NCBI RefSeq assembly: GCF_020966755.1
Contig: NZ_JAJKFT010000010.1
Coordinates: 3,002,720-3,066,719, forward strand
Length of the DNA stretch: 64,000 nt
Source: Blastopirellula sediminis
Lineage (GTDB): Bacteria > Planctomycetota > Planctomycetia > Pirellulales > Pirellulaceae
Reading direction: 5' to 3'
Each line of letters starts with the position of its first letter. Position 1 is the first letter of the stretch. The position numbers and the translations under genes are program-made. Shown here piece by piece: positions 43,427 through 53,483 of this stretch. The notes under the pieces were generated by a model. That model ran no database searches and was not told where the DNA came from. It saw only the letters and a list, made by a program, of their open reading frames with translations.

Positions 43427-44152
43427 TTATACGGCCGAAGCGGCGCTGCGCAGTTCGCCGCACAGCATCATGCGACGGACCAGGGTTTCAAACAGAAACT
43501 CGTAAATCTCGATGTGGCGTCGCGCCTCGGCGACGTCGGCGCCCCAGGTGTAGAGCCCGTGACGTCGAATCAAATAGCCATGAATCGGCGGCTGCGATTG
43601 ATCGGCCAATCGCGCGGCGACCTGTTCGGCCAAAACGGGAATGTCTTGCGTGTTGTCGAAGACCGGAACCCATTCGGTATGTTCGTGCGTTTTGACGCCG
43701 GCCAGACCTTTGAGCATCTCGTACCCTTCGATCGAGAAGCCCCCTTCGTCGAAGAAGTGGTCCGACAGCAACGTGCCCCAGATCGAGTGGGTGTGCAAAA
43801 TGGCGCCGACGCCCGGCTGCTGGGCGGCGACCACATGCAACAACGTCTCGGCCGACGATTTCGGCTGATCGGTCGTGGGGGCGCCGTCGACGTCGACCTG
43901 TTTCCCCTGGTCGTTGACCCGGACGAAATCGGCACGCGTCAATCGCCCTTTGTCCATGCCGCTGGCGGTCAGCACCAATTGCAGCGGGTTCTGCTGCAGC
44001 ACAGCGCTGTAGTTGCTGCTGGTTCCAACCGACCAACCACGTTGAAAGAAGTAGGTGCCGGTTTCGCGAAGGGCGTCAATTTCCGCTTCTTGGCCAGCCA
44101 GAGCGGGGTGGGGCAGGCCAGGCGAAGCGCCCCCAATGGAGACGTTTTCCAT
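43427..44152 (-). CDS. mtnB: Methylthioribulose-1-phosphate dehydratase
   Basis: A 241-residue class II aldolase/adducin-fold zinc enzyme that dehydrates methylthioribulose-1-phosphate in methionine salvage. Conserved positions are VGTSSNYSAVLQ (phosphate-binding region), ILHTHSIWGTLLSDHFF (two metal-binding His), KTHEHTEWVPVF and GYLIRRHGLYTWGADV. Start ATG 44152. It is followed by mtnD after 41 bases. Fuculose/ribulose-phosphate aldolases are the nearest alternatives, but the mtnDC context settles the call. Confidence 0.94.
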   Translation of the reverse strand: MENVSIGGASPGLPHPALAGQEAEIDALRETGTYFFQRGWSVGTSSNYSAVLQQNPLQLVLTASGMDKGRLTRADFVRVNDQGKQVDVDGAPTTDQPKSSAETLLHVVAAQQPGVGAILHTHSIWGTLLSDHFFDEGGFSIEGYEMLKGLAGVKTHEHTEWVPVFDNTQDIPVLAEQVAARLADQSQPPIHGYLIRRHGLYTWGADVAEARRHIEIYEFLFETLVRRMMLCGELRSAASAV

Positions 44153-44230
44153 AAATCTTCGTCACAAGTTCTGGAGTGCGTAAAACGCCAGTCTATCACG
44201 ATTTATGGCGACGGCAACCGACCGCAAGCC

Positions 44231-44806
44231 CTAGCTGTGCATCCGGGGATTCTCATCCCCCACGGCGATGATCTCCGCTTCCGCTTTCGCGAGTTCGTCA
44301 AGCCGGTCCATCACTGTTTTGTCATCGGCGTAATGCTTGGCCAAGCGGACGTAAGCCGAGTGGTGACGCGCTTCCGACTCGAACAGCTGGTCGTAGAAGC
44401 TGGCCAGCGTTTTGTCTTCCAGCCGCTCCCGCAGCATGCCGAACCGTTCGCAGCTACGAGCTTCGATCAGCCCGGCGACCAGCAGACGATCGACCGCACG
44501 TTCCGGCTCGTTTTTCCGAATCAGCGCGTGGAGCTGTTCGCCGTAGTTGCTCGGTTTCAAGCGGCGAAACGGGATCCCCCGCTCATGGAGCAGCTCTAGC
44601 ACCATGTGAAAGTGCTCCAGCTCTTCGTTGACGATTTCGGTCATCGCGCGGCAGAGATCTTCATCTTCGACATAAGCGAAGATCATGTTCATCGCGACGC
44701 CGGCCGCCTTTTTTTCACAGTGCGCGTGGTCGATCAGCAGCAGATCGAGATTGTCGCTGACCTGAGAGAACCAACGGTCGGAACTGGTCGATTGAAGATG
44801 AAGCAC
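44231..44806 (-). CDS. miaE: tRNA-(ms2io6A) hydroxylase
   Basis: MiaE hydroxylates the isopentenyl side chain of 2-methylthio-N6-isopentenyladenosine at position 37 of some tRNAs. The 191-residue product is a ferritin-like di-iron protein, with metal ligands in AHCEKKAAG, EELEHFHMVL, EARSCERFG and ESEARHHSAYVRLA, matching MiaE in order and spacing. The start is GTG 44806. It shares strand with the mtn genes but is on the 5' side of mtnB with a 78-base gap, so cotranscription is possible. Loss of the hydroxylation would not alter the tRNA code itself. Confidence 0.93.
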   Translation of the reverse strand: MLHLQSTSSDRWFSQVSDNLDLLLIDHAHCEKKAAGVAMNMIFAYVEDEDLCRAMTEIVNEELEHFHMVLELLHERGIPFRRLKPSNYGEQLHALIRKNEPERAVDRLLVAGLIEARSCERFGMLRERLEDKTLASFYDQLFESEARHHSAYVRLAKHYADDKTVMDRLDELAKAEAEIIAVGDENPRMHS

Positions 44807-44886
44807 GGTACCGTTTACGTCGAAAAACTACGGGGCAAATCGCCAATGTAGGCGCCCGGCCCGATCGGCTCAAGGTGATGAGCGCA

Positions 44887-44919
44887 CGAAAAACGCCTCG
44901 ACCGGGACGGTCGAGGCGT
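44887..44919 (-). terminator. Rho-independent terminator of the His-rich protein gene
   Basis: ACGCCTCGACC (44893-44903) pairs perfectly with GGTCGAGGCGT (44909-44919). On the - strand the stem is followed by TTTT. It lies 27 bases past the stop of the 44947-45291 gene. Confidence 0.85.
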
Positions 44920-44946
44920 CTCCCATGAATTTCGGAAGTGTGGGCT

Positions 44947-45291
44947 CTAGAAGCCGACGCCCACCGAAAAGTTGCGACCGTTCAAGTAGAACCCGCCGCC
45001 ACCGCCGTAGTAGGTGCTGCGGTAGTAACTGCCGCCGTAGAACGGCGAGGGGGAATAAACGCGTGAGTAGACGCGTGGAGCCCCATACAAGTGGTGGACA
45101 TGGTTGCCATGGTGGTAGTCAACGTGGCCGCGATGGTAATCATAGTGGCCAGGGACTCCGCCATGGTAAAAGTGCTGAACATGTCCATGCCCATGTCCAT
45201 GACCGTGGGGGCCGCCAGCCATCGCCGACGAAGCGCCGAACGACAAGCCAACGGTCGCCATAACTGCCAGTGCGAGAAGGATGCGTCTCAT
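44947..45291 (-). CDS. Small secreted His/Gly/Tyr-rich protein
   Basis: A 114-residue product with a clear signal peptide (MRRILLALAVMATVGLSFGA, cleavage near SSAMAG). The mature part has a HGHGHGHGH run, then HYDYHRGHVDYHHGNHVHH and a Tyr/Ser/Gly-rich end. The composition suggests metal binding (zinc, nickel or copper) or a structural cell-surface role. Such proteins are common in planctomycetes but their function is unknown. It has its own terminator; no metal transport gene is adjacent. Confidence 0.8.
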   Translation of the reverse strand: MRRILLALAVMATVGLSFGASSAMAGGPHGHGHGHGHVQHFYHGGVPGHYDYHRGHVDYHHGNHVHHLYGAPRVYSRVYSPSPFYGGSYYRSTYYGGGGGFYLNGRNFSVGVGF

Positions 45292-45631
45292 TTTCTCATC
45301 TCCGACTTTGGGGGAAATCGGCGAGATCGGTCCGCGCTATCGCGCGGGACCGCTCGCTTCGGTTGTATGTCAATCAGCATCGTGTTCTGTCTTTTGCCGG
45401 CCGATGCTGTTGGCAGACATAATCGCAAGCGGCGTGCCAGTAATGCAGCGACTGCTTGCAAATCCCCAATTGGAAACAAGTTACGATAATCGCGATCGCG
45501 GCGAAGAAAAAAACTCGCCCGATCTGTTGTCGAGATGACAACGCGATTCTCAAAATGAGCCAGTAGCAAAGTCCGGTTTTGCTCGACTGCCGGCCAGCGA
45601 GACTCTTTGCGGTTCGCCAGCCCGAGGGGGC
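45292..45631. other. Intergenic region between His-rich gene and RNase R
   Basis: About 340 bases with no convincing gene. Short open frames exist but lack coding-like composition and starts. No strong hairpin with T-run was seen near the rnr 3' end. Confidence 0.4.
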
Positions 45632-47929
45632 TTACCGCTTCCGCTTCTTCGACTTTCCTTTGCCGCCGTGCGATTTGCCGCCGTGCTTTTGTTTGGCAGG
45701 CTTTCCGCGTCCATGCGAGAAATCATCGCTGGCCGTACGCCCCGAAGTCGGTGGACGTCGATTTTGACTGCCGGCGTGCGATTCAAATTCGATCAACCGG
45801 AAATCGAGTTCCCGCTTCTCGAGATCAACGCGAGCGATCGCAACCTTCAGCACATCGCCCAGTCGGTATGCGTTTCCTCCGCGATTGCCGACTAGCGAAT
45901 GGGTCGTCCGATCGTATCGGTAGTAGTCGTCCTGCAGCGAGTCGATATGGATCAACCCGTCGGCTGGCAACTGCAACCCTTGCACGAACAAGCCGAACGA
46001 TTCGACGCCGGTGATGACCGCTTCCATCTCCATGCCGATCTTCTGGCTCAGATGGTTCAGCAGTTTGATCTTCACCAGGTCCCGTTCGGAGTTGGCGGCC
46101 CGTTGTTCCCGTTCCGAGCAATGCTCTCCCTCGGCCATCATCGCGTCGTAGTCCTGCACCGGACGCTTGCCGGCGTCCAGGTCGTTGTACATGCGATGGA
46201 TCGTCAGGTCGGGATAGCGACGAATCGGCGACGTGAAGTGGCAGTAGCATTCGCTCGCCAACGCGTAGTGGCCGATCTCTTCGGGGCTATAGACCGCTTT
46301 CTTCATGCTCCGCAGAGTCGCGTAGTTGACCGCCGCTTGTTCCGGCAGGCCTTTTACCTTGTCCAGAACGCGGATGATCTCGAAGCGGCTATGCAGACTG
46401 TCGCACTCGATCCCGACGTCGCGAACGAATTCGGTGAGCGCTTCCAGTTTGTTCGGCTCCGGCGAATCATGCACGCGCCGCAGGAAGAAGAGCTCTTTGT
46501 CATGCAGCTTTTCGGCGACCGCTTCGTTGGCCGACAACATGAACTCTTCAATGATCTGATGGCTCTCGGTGTTCTTTTCGACGTGGGCGCCGGTCACCTG
46601 ACCGTCTTTGTCGAGATCGAGCTTCAGCTCCGGCATGATCAGTTCGATCGAACCCCGTTGGAAACGACGTTCGCGGAGCATCATCGCCAACTCGTGCATA
46701 TCGGCGAGCAGCTTGTGGACCTGCGGCGTGATCTTTTCTTTCCACGCGTCGCGATCTTCCAGGTACTCGTCCACTTCTTCATAGGTGAAGCGGCGTTTGC
46801 TTTTGATCGCACTTTTGAAGACCTCGGTATGGACCCGAGCGCCATCCGGCGTGAACTCGATCCGGGCCGTTTTGGCGTAGCGCACCTTGTCAGGCTGCAA
46901 GCTGGCCAGGTTGTTCGAGATGATCTCCGGCAGCATCGGAATCACTTTGTCCGGCAAGTAAATGCTGGTCGCGCGATTACGAGCTTCGACGTCGAGGGCC
47001 GAACCTTCCGGCACGAAATGCGAAACGTCGGCGATATGCACGCCGAGCAGCCAGTGTCCATTTTCCAGCCGCGTCAGACTGATCGCGTCGTCAAAGTCGC
47101 GAGCGTCGAACGGGTCGATCGTGATGATCGTCTCGTCGGTGATGTCGCGGCGACCTTCGCCGATCGACTCGTCAAAGTTGTCCGCCATTTCACGGGCGAC
47201 TTCCAAAGCCGCTTCCGGAAATTCCTGCGGCAGGTCGTACTCGCGCATGACCGACAGCAGATCGACGCCGGGGGCTCCACGAGCTCCCAGCACTTCAACA
47301 ATTACCCCTTCGCCGTCATGGAAGTGCGACGGGAAGCGGACGATTTCGATCACCACTTTGTCATCGACGCGGGCGCCTTTGACGCCGGGGTCGCCGACCA
47401 GGATCGGTTGGGTGAAGACGTTGCCGTCGACTTGGACCAGGGCGTAGCCATGCGACTCGCTGTAGGTGCCGACGAAGCGATGCGTTTCGCGTTCGACGAT
47501 CTCGATCACTTCGCCGCAAATCTTCGATTCGCCGGTCGAGCCGCGCATCTTGAACAAGCGAATTCGGACCGTGTCGCCGGTTGCGGCGTCGGCGGTTCGT
47601 TTCGCGGGAACGTAAATGTCGGCGGTTTTCTCGGCCGACTTGGGCGTTCCGAGCGGTCGGACGAACCCGAACCCTTTGGCGGTGCGATGAAAATGTCCAA
47701 CGATGGACTTAGACGTTTTGCCGCTGTCGGCGTTGGCTCGTTTGATCAGATGGCTTGCGCCGTAAACGATGTGCCCTTTTTTGAGAAGTCGCTTGATGGC
47801 ACGCTTGAGCGTCTTGAGGTCTTCTTCCGCCACATTGAGCTGTTTGGCGATGACTTTCGGTTTTACCGGCTGGTAAGTCGACTTTTGAATGTGGGCTAGG
47901 AGCGTCTGCTCCAGCTGTTCCAGTTCCAT
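45632..47929 (-). CDS. rnr: Ribonuclease R
   Basis: A 765-residue 3'-5' exoribonuclease of the RNB/RNase II family that degrades structured RNA. The N terminus has a helix-turn-helix (VIAKQLNVAEEDLKTLKRAI), followed by cold-shock-like domains and the RNB catalytic core with the metal-binding Asp cluster in DPFDARDFDDAIS near residue 272. A C-terminal S1 domain (MEAVITGVESFGLFVQ near 633) and a Lys/Gly-rich tail (GKPAKQKHGGKSHGGKGKSK) follow. Starts at ATG 47929. Length and domain order match RNase R, not RNase II. It is separated from its neighbours by about 340 and 430 bases. Confidence 0.96.
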   Translation of the reverse strand: MELEQLEQTLLAHIQKSTYQPVKPKVIAKQLNVAEEDLKTLKRAIKRLLKKGHIVYGASHLIKRANADSGKTSKSIVGHFHRTAKGFGFVRPLGTPKSAEKTADIYVPAKRTADAATGDTVRIRLFKMRGSTGESKICGEVIEIVERETHRFVGTYSESHGYALVQVDGNVFTQPILVGDPGVKGARVDDKVVIEIVRFPSHFHDGEGVIVEVLGARGAPGVDLLSVMREYDLPQEFPEAALEVAREMADNFDESIGEGRRDITDETIITIDPFDARDFDDAISLTRLENGHWLLGVHIADVSHFVPEGSALDVEARNRATSIYLPDKVIPMLPEIISNNLASLQPDKVRYAKTARIEFTPDGARVHTEVFKSAIKSKRRFTYEEVDEYLEDRDAWKEKITPQVHKLLADMHELAMMLRERRFQRGSIELIMPELKLDLDKDGQVTGAHVEKNTESHQIIEEFMLSANEAVAEKLHDKELFFLRRVHDSPEPNKLEALTEFVRDVGIECDSLHSRFEIIRVLDKVKGLPEQAAVNYATLRSMKKAVYSPEEIGHYALASECYCHFTSPIRRYPDLTIHRMYNDLDAGKRPVQDYDAMMAEGEHCSEREQRAANSERDLVKIKLLNHLSQKIGMEMEAVITGVESFGLFVQGLQLPADGLIHIDSLQDDYYRYDRTTHSLVGNRGGNAYRLGDVLKVAIARVDLEKRELDFRLIEFESHAGSQNRRPPTSGRTASDDFSHGRGKPAKQKHGGKSHGGKGKSKKRKR

Positions 47930-48364
47930 GAAACTCCGTTCGTGAGAAATACTTGTGGTCTCAACCCGCGTTCAGGAAGCGACCGGGCTCGGCGATCTTG
48001 CCGAAGAATAGGCCCGCTGTCGGCTTCTAGGGGGGAAACCTGTTTAGAAAACAATGTATCAGATCTTAGGCCGTTCGCCTAAGCGCCGCGTCATAAAGGC
48101 GGAAAGATTTAACTTAACCCTATAGACGCAGCCCCCAGGACGAAGGTTCGCCGAAAAATCGGATTCGCCGGATGCTATCCCGACCCTAGCTGTTCGTTTC
48201 GGGGGGCGAAATATTGACAATTTGATAGCGAAACAGGTACCATAAATGGTGAAGAGATGGCCACTTAGCGCCATTTCTTCTCCCGCCTGCCCCCGATTGC
48301 TTGACCGTCGTCGCCAGCCGCTGGCGATGGCCGCTCAACTCCCGCCTAAAAGTTAGTTACTGAG
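47930..48364. other. Intergenic region between rnr and the DUF1592 gene
   Basis: About 435 bases of divergent regulatory space with no convincing gene. A promoter-like pair at 48214-48243 lies about 120 bases before the DUF1592-type gene. I found no clear rnr promoter. Confidence 0.4.
48214..48243 (+). promoter_or_regulatory. Sigma-70-like promoter for the DUF1592/DUF1552 pair
   Basis: A consensus TTGACA at 48214-48219 and TACCAT at 48238-48243 are 18 bases apart. They lie about 120 bases before the ATG at 48365. The -10 matches four of six positions, so the call rests mainly on the -35 hexamer. Confidence 0.4.
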
Positions 48365-50737
48365 ATGCCCGCATTCGCTCCTACCTCCTGCGCTCTCACC
48401 AAACGCCTGATCATGGCGTCGGTTGGAATGTTTGCCGTTTTGTTGGCCGCCAGTATCTCGTTGGCCGCCAAGCCCGATGGCGCTGCGATCTATAAGAAGA
48501 TGTGCGCCGAATGTCACGGCGATCAAGGCGAAGGGGTTTCTGGCGCCGCCGAGAACGCTCTCCGCGGAACCAAGTCAATCGCCGAGTTGGCGATGGCGAT
48601 CGAAGATACGATGCCGGAAGAAGATCCGGAAGCCTGCGTTGGCGATGACGCCAAAGCGGTCGCCGCGTTCATTCATCAAAAGTTCTACGCTCCGCACGCG
48701 CGAGAAAGCTCGGAATCGCGGATCGAACTCGCCCACCTGACCGTCAGTCAGTACGACAACACGGTCGCCGACTTGATCGCCAGCTTCCGCTGGACCCCTG
48801 ACCCGAAAGAGCAGCGTGGCCTGAAGACCGAGATCTTCAAGAAGCGGAACTTCCGCGAGACCGCGGTGAATCGGATCGACGCCAAGATCGACTACGACTT
48901 CGGCGATGGACTGCCGTACGAACTGACGGCGAAGCCGGAAGAGGAAAAGAAGGACGAGAAGAAGAAAGAATCGGACGAGGAAAAGCTTGCTCCGGCCGAG
49001 CAGTTCTCGATTCGTTGGCAAGGTTCGGTCCTGGCCGAAGATACCGGCGAGTACGAATTCATCCTCACGACGCAGAACGGCGCCCGACTGTGGGTCAACA
49101 ACGATCGCAAGCCGCTGATCGATGAGTGGGTCGCTTCGCGCGGCGAACCGAAAGAGCACAAGGGAACGATTCGTCTGCTCGGCGGCCGTCCCTATCGCAT
49201 CAAGCTGGAAGTCTACAAGTTCAAAGATGACGCCGCGTCGGTGAAGCTTGAGTGGAAGCCGCCGCGTAAGGCTCGCGACTTCCTGACCGCGCGTAACTTG
49301 TCGCCGGAGTTCGCTCCGGAGCTTTACATTTCGTCCGCCGCTTTTCCGGCCGATGACTCGGTCTCTGGATATGAACGAGGCGTTTCGGTCTCGAAGGCTT
49401 GGGACGAAGCGACGACCGCGGGCGCTTTGGAAGTGGCCGGCTACGTGGTCGACAATCTGGACGAGCTGGCGAAAACCAAAAATGACGCCGGCGATCGTCG
49501 CCAGAAGGTGCTCGACTTCTGCGGCAAGTTCGTCGAACGGGCCTTCCGCCGTCCGCTGAGCGATGAAGACAAGGTCTTCTTCATTGACGAGCAGTTCAGC
49601 GACGAGATGGCGCTGGAGACCTCGGTCAAACGGTGCGTCCTGCTGGCCCTCAAGTCTCCCCGCTTCCTCTATACGAACCTGGAAAACTCGCCCCCCGATA
49701 ACTACGACGTCGTTTCCCGCATGTCGTACGCCCTGTGGGACACGATGCCGAGCGAACATTTGTTCCGTGCGGCCAAAGAGAATTGGGTCGGTCGGCCGGA
49801 GCAGATTCAGAGCGAAGCCGAAAAGATGCTGAAAGATCCGCGGGCGAAAGCGAAGCTCCGCGGCTTCTTCCATCACTGGCTCCAACTCGACGAAAAAGAA
49901 GGGATCGTCAAAGACAGCGGCGTCTTCCCCGAATTCAGCGAAAGCGTCGCCTCCGACATGCGGACGTCGCTCGATCTGTTTGTGGATGACGTCGTCTGGA
50001 ACGAATCGTCCGACTATCGGCAACTGTTGCTCGGCGATCGCTTGTTCGTCAACGAGCGTCTCGCCAAGCTATACGACATTCCGTTCGACGGCGGCGACTC
50101 GTTCCAAGAAGTTTCGTTCCAGCCGGAACATCGAGCCGGCGTCGTGACGCATCCTTACATGTTGTCGATGCTCGCCTACAACCAGTTCTCGTCCCCGATT
50201 CACCGCGGCGTCTTCATCACGCGGCGGTTGCTGGGGCGATCGCTCGCGGCGCCTCCGCAAGCGACCGAGTTCAAAGATGGCGATTTCCATGCCGGCATGA
50301 CGATGCGGGAAAAGGTCGCGGTTTTGACCGAGCCGGCCGCGTGCCAGGGATGCCACCAGATTATCAATCCGCTCGGTTTCACCCTCGAGCATTTCGATGC
50401 GATTGGCCGTTATCGCGAGACCGAAGGGGATCGCAAGGTGGACGCGACGACCGATTTCGCCACCGCCGAAGGGGATACCGTCAAACTGGAAGGCGCCCGC
50501 GACTTGGCCCAGCACATCGTCGAGAGTCGCTCGGCGCATGGCGCCTTCGTCGACCAGCTGTTCCATCACTGCGTCAAACACCCGATCAACGCTTATGGCG
50601 AGTCGGTCGGGGACGATTTGATCACGTCATTTGAGAAATCCAACTACAACGTACGCAAGCTGCTGGTGTCGATCGCCGCGGTCGCCGCTTTGCACACGCC
50701 TAATGAAGGGAGCGCGGGACATGTCGCGTCTAACTAG
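48365..50737 (+). CDS. Planctomycete DUF1592/DUF1588-type haem-motif protein with PA14-like insert
   Basis: A 790-residue exported protein (signal peptide about residues 12-35). Two CxxCH haem motifs are visible: CAECHGD near residue 47 and CQGCHQI near 660. Between them lie a DUF1587-like segment ([15 protein letters not shown]), a charged Lys/Glu insert (about 198-213) leading to a PA14-like beta module (about 215-305, [20 protein letters not shown]), a DUF1592 region, then the DUF1588 segment [19 protein letters not shown] and a DUF1585-like end. Such proteins are typical of planctomycetes and are thought to be electron-transfer or substrate-binding partners of DUF1552 proteins. Its end overlaps the next gene by 17 bases. 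Confidence 0.93.
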   Translation: MPAFAPTSCALTKRLIMASVGMFAVLLAASISLAAKPDGAAIYKKMCAECHGDQGEGVSGAAENALRGTKSIAELAMAIEDTMPEEDPEACVGDDAKAVAAFIHQKFYAPHARESSESRIELAHLTVSQYDNTVADLIASFRWTPDPKEQRGLKTEIFKKRNFRETAVNRIDAKIDYDFGDGLPYELTAKPEEEKKDEKKKESDEEKLAPAEQFSIRWQGSVLAEDTGEYEFILTTQNGARLWVNNDRKPLIDEWVASRGEPKEHKGTIRLLGGRPYRIKLEVYKFKDDAASVKLEWKPPRKARDFLTARNLSPEFAPELYISSAAFPADDSVSGYERGVSVSKAWDEATTAGALEVAGYVVDNLDELAKTKNDAGDRRQKVLDFCGKFVERAFRRPLSDEDKVFFIDEQFSDEMALETSVKRCVLLALKSPRFLYTNLENSPPDNYDVVSRMSYALWDTMPSEHLFRAAKENWVGRPEQIQSEAEKMLKDPRAKAKLRGFFHHWLQLDEKEGIVKDSGVFPEFSESVASDMRTSLDLFVDDVVWNESSDYRQLLLGDRLFVNERLAKLYDIPFDGGDSFQEVSFQPEHRAGVVTHPYMLSMLAYNQFSSPIHRGVFITRRLLGRSLAAPPQATEFKDGDFHAGMTMREKVAVLTEPAACQGCHQIINPLGFTLEHFDAIGRYRETEGDRKVDATTDFATAEGDTVKLEGARDLAQHIVESRSAHGAFVDQLFHHCVKHPINAYGESVGDDLITSFEKSNYNVRKLLVSIAAVAALHTPNEGSAGHVASN

Positions 50738-52040
50738 ACGAGAGTTCGTTCGCAGCATGGGAATCTCAGCCGCCGCTTTGCCGCTGCTGATGAACTTGCC
50801 CAGCTTGGGGATGGCCGCCGCTCCTGACTTGCGCAAGCGGCGGATGATCGTGATGTTCAGCCCCAACGGCATCATCCCCGACGCCTATTGGCCCGACAAA
50901 GAAGGGGAAGATTTCGAATTCAAAGAAATCATGAAGCCGCTCGAGCCGTACAAGAGCAAGACGATGGTGATCAAAGGGATCAGCGATCGCGTGCGCGGCG
51001 ACGGCGACAGCCACATGCGCGGCATGAGCTGCCTGCTGACCGGCATTGAGCTCTTCCCTGGCAACATCCAAGGCGGGTCGCACACGCCGGCCGGTTGGGC
51101 GAGCGGCTTGTCGATTGACCAAGAGCTGAAGCAATTCCTGCAAGCGGAAGAAGCGACCCGCACGCGGTTCGGTTCGCTCGAGTTTGGCGTTAACGTCCCG
51201 GATCGCGCCGACCCGTGGACCCGTATGGTCTACGCCGGGCCGAACAAGCCGGTCGCCCCGATCGACGATCCTTATCGGATGTTCGAGAAGCTGTATGGTC
51301 AGGTCAAAGATCGTGAAAGCCTGGAGAGCGTGCTCGACAAAGTCCGTCTCGATCTGAAGCGAGTCGAGCGTTACGTCAGCAGCGAAGACAAGCAGCGTCT
51401 GGAAGAGCACGCCGCTTTCGTCCGCCAGATGGAACAAGAGCTGAAGTCGGCCGGCGAAAAGAAGCTGGCCCTGGAAGCTCCGGTCCAAGAGGCCGGCGTG
51501 CAGCTGAAGAACGACAACATGCCGACGATCAGCAAAATGCAGGTCGATCTGCTGGTCAACAGTATGGCCAACGACATGGCCCGCGTCGCGACGCTGCAAT
51601 ACACCAACTCGGTCGGCGGCGCACGCATGAACTGGCTGGGGGTCGACGAATCGCACCACGAACTGTCGCACAAGCCCGATAGCGACGCTGAATCGAAAGA
51701 GAAGTTGATCAAGATCAACACCTGGTTCTGCGAACAGCTGGCCTACCTGGTCAAGAAGCTGGACGAAACGCCGGAACCGGGTGGCGACGGCACGCTGCTC
51801 GACAACACGACCGTGATCTGGACCAACGAACTGGGGAAAGGGAATTCGCACACGCTCGACGACGTGCCGTTGGTGCTGGTCGGCGGCGGGCTCGGCTTCA
51901 AGATGGGGCGTTCGATCCAACTGAAGAAGGATCCGCACAACCGCCTCTGGCTATCGTGCGCTCATTCGTTCGGCCACCATATCGAGACCTTCGGTAACCC
52001 GGACTTCTGCGGAGCTGGTCCCTTGTCCGAGCTGACGTAA
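50721..52040 (+). CDS. DUF1552 domain-containing exported protein
   Basis: A 439-residue protein starting [20 protein letters not shown], which carries a Tat-type RRxF motif followed by a hydrophobic stretch. The mature part has conserved DUF1552 features such as [25 protein letters not shown] and a C-terminal [20 protein letters not shown]. The fold is related to alkaline-phosphatase-like DUF1501 proteins. It begins inside the DUF1592 gene's last codons, so translation is probably coupled, and the pair probably forms a complex. AAGGGAG lies upstream of ATG 50721. It is followed by a terminator. Confidence 0.93.
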   Translation: MSRLTRREFVRSMGISAAALPLLMNLPSLGMAAAPDLRKRRMIVMFSPNGIIPDAYWPDKEGEDFEFKEIMKPLEPYKSKTMVIKGISDRVRGDGDSHMRGMSCLLTGIELFPGNIQGGSHTPAGWASGLSIDQELKQFLQAEEATRTRFGSLEFGVNVPDRADPWTRMVYAGPNKPVAPIDDPYRMFEKLYGQVKDRESLESVLDKVRLDLKRVERYVSSEDKQRLEEHAAFVRQMEQELKSAGEKKLALEAPVQEAGVQLKNDNMPTISKMQVDLLVNSMANDMARVATLQYTNSVGGARMNWLGVDESHHELSHKPDSDAESKEKLIKINTWFCEQLAYLVKKLDETPEPGGDGTLLDNTTVIWTNELGKGNSHTLDDVPLVLVGGGLGFKMGRSIQLKKDPHNRLWLSCAHSFGHHIETFGNPDFCGAGPLSELT

Positions 52041-52070
52041 CCGTCGGCCAGTCGCCAATTTGATCTCCAC

Positions 52071-52101
52071 AAAGCCGCATGGATCCCATGCGGCTTTTTT
52101 T
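52071..52101 (+). terminator. Rho-independent terminator after DUF1552 gene
   Basis: AAAGCCGCATG (52071-52081) pairs with CATGCGGCTTT (52087-52097) around a 5-base loop, followed by a run of T to 52101. Confidence 0.9.
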
Positions 52102-52262
52102 GCGTCGTTACGTGAAGGAACGTCCCCTGAACTTCCGTCAAGATCGCGCTAACCGGAATAACTCGGCGCCGCGCCAAAGAGGGTGCTATTTTTCACCACT
52201 TGCGCATTTAAGGCGAGTTGCCTTAGCGACCAGCGGTACGACGAGACTAGGGGTAGGGCGTC

Positions 52263-53483
52263 GTGTTTTTGAGAAGTCTATCTACACGACGACGCACGCA
52301 ATTTCTGTGCGCAGCTTGCTGTGCGCTGTTCGCTTGCGTCAGCGTCGCCGAGGAGCCGCGAGATTCTCCGCCGCTTCGCTTCGGCATGTCGACCGCACTG
52401 ACCGGACCTGTTAGTGAGCTCGGAATTCAAATGCGCCGCGGGGTCCTCTCCGCTTTCGCCGAAGCCAATCTTGCCGGCGGAGTTCAGGGACGCCAACTGG
52501 AACTAGTTGCCCTGGATGACGGCTACGAGCCGAGCGAAACAGGCCCCAATATCCATCGCTTGATCGAGCTGGAACAGGTGTTGGCGATTGTCGGCGATGT
52601 GGGGACGCCCACCGCGATCGTCGCCGCGCCGATCGCCCAGCGAGCCAAAGTGCCGTTCATCGGAGCGTTAACCGGTGCAGGCGTCTTGCGCAAATCGCCC
52701 CCCGATCGTTACGTCATCAACTTTCGCGCCAGCTATGCCGAAGAGACGTCGATGATGGTCGATGCGCTGGTCGCCGCGGGAATCGAGCCTGACGAAATCG
52801 CCTTTATCACCCAACGCGACGGTTACGGCGATGCGGGCTTCGCCGGCGGAACGGCGGCGCTCAAACGACATGGAATTGAACGCCCCGGTACGATCGCTCA
52901 TGGTCGGTACGAGCGAAACACGATGGCGGTCGAAGGGGCGCTCGCCGATCTGATTTTGCATCGCCCGACTCCGAAAGCGGTCATTCTGGTCGGCGCGTAT
53001 TCGCCTTGCGCGAAGTTGATTCGTCTGGCGAAAGAGAGCGATTTCGATCCGCTGTTTCTGAATGTCTCGTTCGTCGGCGGCAATCTGTTGGCGGCGGCGC
53101 TGGACGATCAGGGGGACGGCGTGCTCGTTTCGCAGGTCGTTCCGCATGTCCAAGAGGATCTAGCGATCAATCGTCAGCATCGTGCGGCGCTCGCGCTGTT
53201 GGAACCGACCAAATCGCCGCCGACTCAGATTTCGCTGGAAGGCTATGTCGTCGGTCGATTGCTGATTCTAGCGCTGCAGCGGATTGAAGGGGAGATCCGT
53301 CGGGAGACGATCGCGGACGCCTGCGAAGGATTGGGAGATTTTGATCTGGGGCTTGGCGTTCCGTTGCGACTGACGAGCGACGAGCATCAAGCGAGTCACG
53401 CGGTATGGGCGACGCGGATTGAAGCGGGGGAAGTCCGGCCAATCCCGTGGTCGGAACTTCTACCGCAGGAGCGGCAGCCGTGA
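52263..53483 (+). CDS. Periplasmic branched-chain amino-acid-type binding protein
   Basis: A 406-residue type I periplasmic binding protein (Peripla_BP_6-like) with a signal peptide (TQFLCAACCALFACVSVAEE). The family pattern is seen in LRFGMSTALTGPVSELGIQM, VQGRQLELVALDDGYEPS, and LAIVGDVGTPTAIVAAPIAQ, then PFIGALTGAG. It probably binds a small ligand such as an amino acid or amide. No ABC permeases are adjacent. It overlaps the sensor kinase gene by 4 bases (GTGA), which suggests that the bound ligand is sensed, not transported. Start GTG 52263. Confidence 0.88.
   Translation: MFLRSLSTRRRTQFLCAACCALFACVSVAEEPRDSPPLRFGMSTALTGPVSELGIQMRRGVLSAFAEANLAGGVQGRQLELVALDDGYEPSETGPNIHRLIELEQVLAIVGDVGTPTAIVAAPIAQRAKVPFIGALTGAGVLRKSPPDRYVINFRASYAEETSMMVDALVAAGIEPDEIAFITQRDGYGDAGFAGGTAALKRHGIERPGTIAHGRYERNTMAVEGALADLILHRPTPKAVILVGAYSPCAKLIRLAKESDFDPLFLNVSFVGGNLLAAALDDQGDGVLVSQVVPHVQEDLAINRQHRAALALLEPTKSPPTQISLEGYVVGRLLILALQRIEGEIRRETIADACEGLGDFDLGLGVPLRLTSDEHQASHAVWATRIEAGEVRPIPWSELLPQERQP

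Noticed and set aside
45899-47899. Long open frame (666 codons) on the + strand opposite RNase R
   Set aside because: The - strand has the full RNase R domain set; the antisense frame is Arg/Phe/Asp-rich shadow sequence.
48059-48274. 71-codon open frame on the - strand in the rnr upstream region
   Set aside because: No ribosome-binding site, no recognisable composition, and it overlaps the likely promoter of the DUF1592 gene.
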